14,283 bases of DNA from Candidatus Omnitrophota bacterium (lineage in GTDB: Bacteria > Omnitrophota > Gorgyraeia > Gygaellales > Profunditerraquicolaceae), in assembly GCA_016938245.1 (NCBI GenBank), contig JAFGUY010000070.1:1-14283 (forward strand), given 5' to 3'. The notes under the pieces were generated by a model. It did not search any database and was not told the origin of the DNA. It worked only from the letters and a program-made list of their open reading frames with translations. Position 1 is the stretch's first letter; every line of letters starts with the position of its first letter. The position numbers were made by a program, and so were the translations under genes. This document shows positions 14,134-14,283 of the stretch, piece after piece.

Positions 14134-14283
14134 TTATTTGAATGCCCCGGTTAAAGAGAAATCTGCAACCTCGTAAGCTTTAATAGTGCCTTTCTGAATT
14201 GAAGTTATCTCTAAGGAATTAAAGTTTTTCATGAAACCGGGCTGGCTCTTTATTCCTTCAATATAATTATGGATTAAAGATAC
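14134..14283 (-). CDS. pilN: PilN-like type IV pilus assembly protein, C-terminal end only
   Basis: This gene runs off the right edge of the window; only its last 49 codons and a TAA stop are visible. I translated this stretch by hand. The visible protein contains FNSLEITSIQKGTIKAYEV and then ADFSLTGAFK, the final beta strands seen in PilN/GspL-C-type fimbrial assembly proteins. PilN is an inner-membrane protein that binds PilM in the cytoplasm and pairs with PilO to form the periplasmic alignment complex of the type IV pilus or type II secretion machine. The stop codon is one base before the pilO start (TAAaATG), which makes translational coupling likely. The identity rests mostly on this position directly ahead of pilO, pilP and pilQ; the fragment alone would be a weak call. 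Confidence 0.72.
   Translation of the reverse strand, partial: VSLIHNYIEGIKSQPGFMKNFNSLEITSIQKGTIKAYEVADFSLTGAFK

Overview
The window is a gene-dense bacterial chromosome segment in which every supported gene lies on the minus strand, so transcription runs from high to low coordinates. The gene content combines type IV pilus alignment proteins and secretin, an RNase E/G with a CPxC zinc-link, ribosomal protein L21, Obg, ProB/ProA, a six-repeat S1 protein and a TyrZ-type tyrosyl-tRNA synthetase. Together with the moderate-to-low G+C, this suggests an uncultured Gram-negative (diderm) bacterium. Candidatus Omnitrophota or a related PVC-adjacent lineage is my best guess, but the sequence alone does not prove it. 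I see no phage, CRISPR, tRNA, rRNA or protein-coding transposase.

Layout in the direction of transcription. (1) 14283 to 11514 is the end of a pilN gene followed by pilO, pilP and pilQ, with spacings of 1 nt, a 14-nt overlap and a 1-nt overlap. (2) 11508 to 11204 is a previously hidden, frame-disrupted remnant of a DUF2344/TIGR03936 (radical-SAM-linked) gene, whose Shine-Dalgarno sequence lies inside the end of pilQ and whose end overlaps the RNase gene. (3) 11226 to 8486 is RNase E/G, rplU (L21) and obgE, with rpmA (L27) missing from its usual place between rplU and obgE. (4) 8508 to 5469 is proB, proA and nadD, which continue the classical rplU-obg-proBA-nadD cluster; rsfS does not follow nadD. 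(5) 5381 to 91 is rpe, a phosphohexomutase, rpsA, tyrS and a SemiSWEET sugar transporter.

The most unusual aspect is a set of short GGGGAC-type inverted-repeat elements placed in the gaps of this otherwise tight cluster and, in three cases, inside gene ends. One 148-bp element with 14-bp terminal inverted repeats lies between nadD and rpe and encodes the last residues of NadD and part of the N-terminus of Rpe. A 112-bp element with 18-bp inverted repeats separates proB from proA and seems to supply the proA ribosome-binding site. A copy related to one end of that element encodes the C-terminal tail of the SemiSWEET protein. A roughly 25-bp-stem hairpin sits between rpsA and tyrS directly against the tyrS ribosome-binding site, and a solitary half-copy lies between the hexomutase and rpsA. 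They resemble REP/RAYT-type or MITE-like non-autonomous elements.

Functionally the genes serve envelope and pilus assembly, RNA processing and ribosome assembly, translation, proline and NAD synthesis, and pentose/hexose phosphate metabolism. The short spacings suggest long polycistronic transcripts. I found no convincing promoter or intrinsic terminator.
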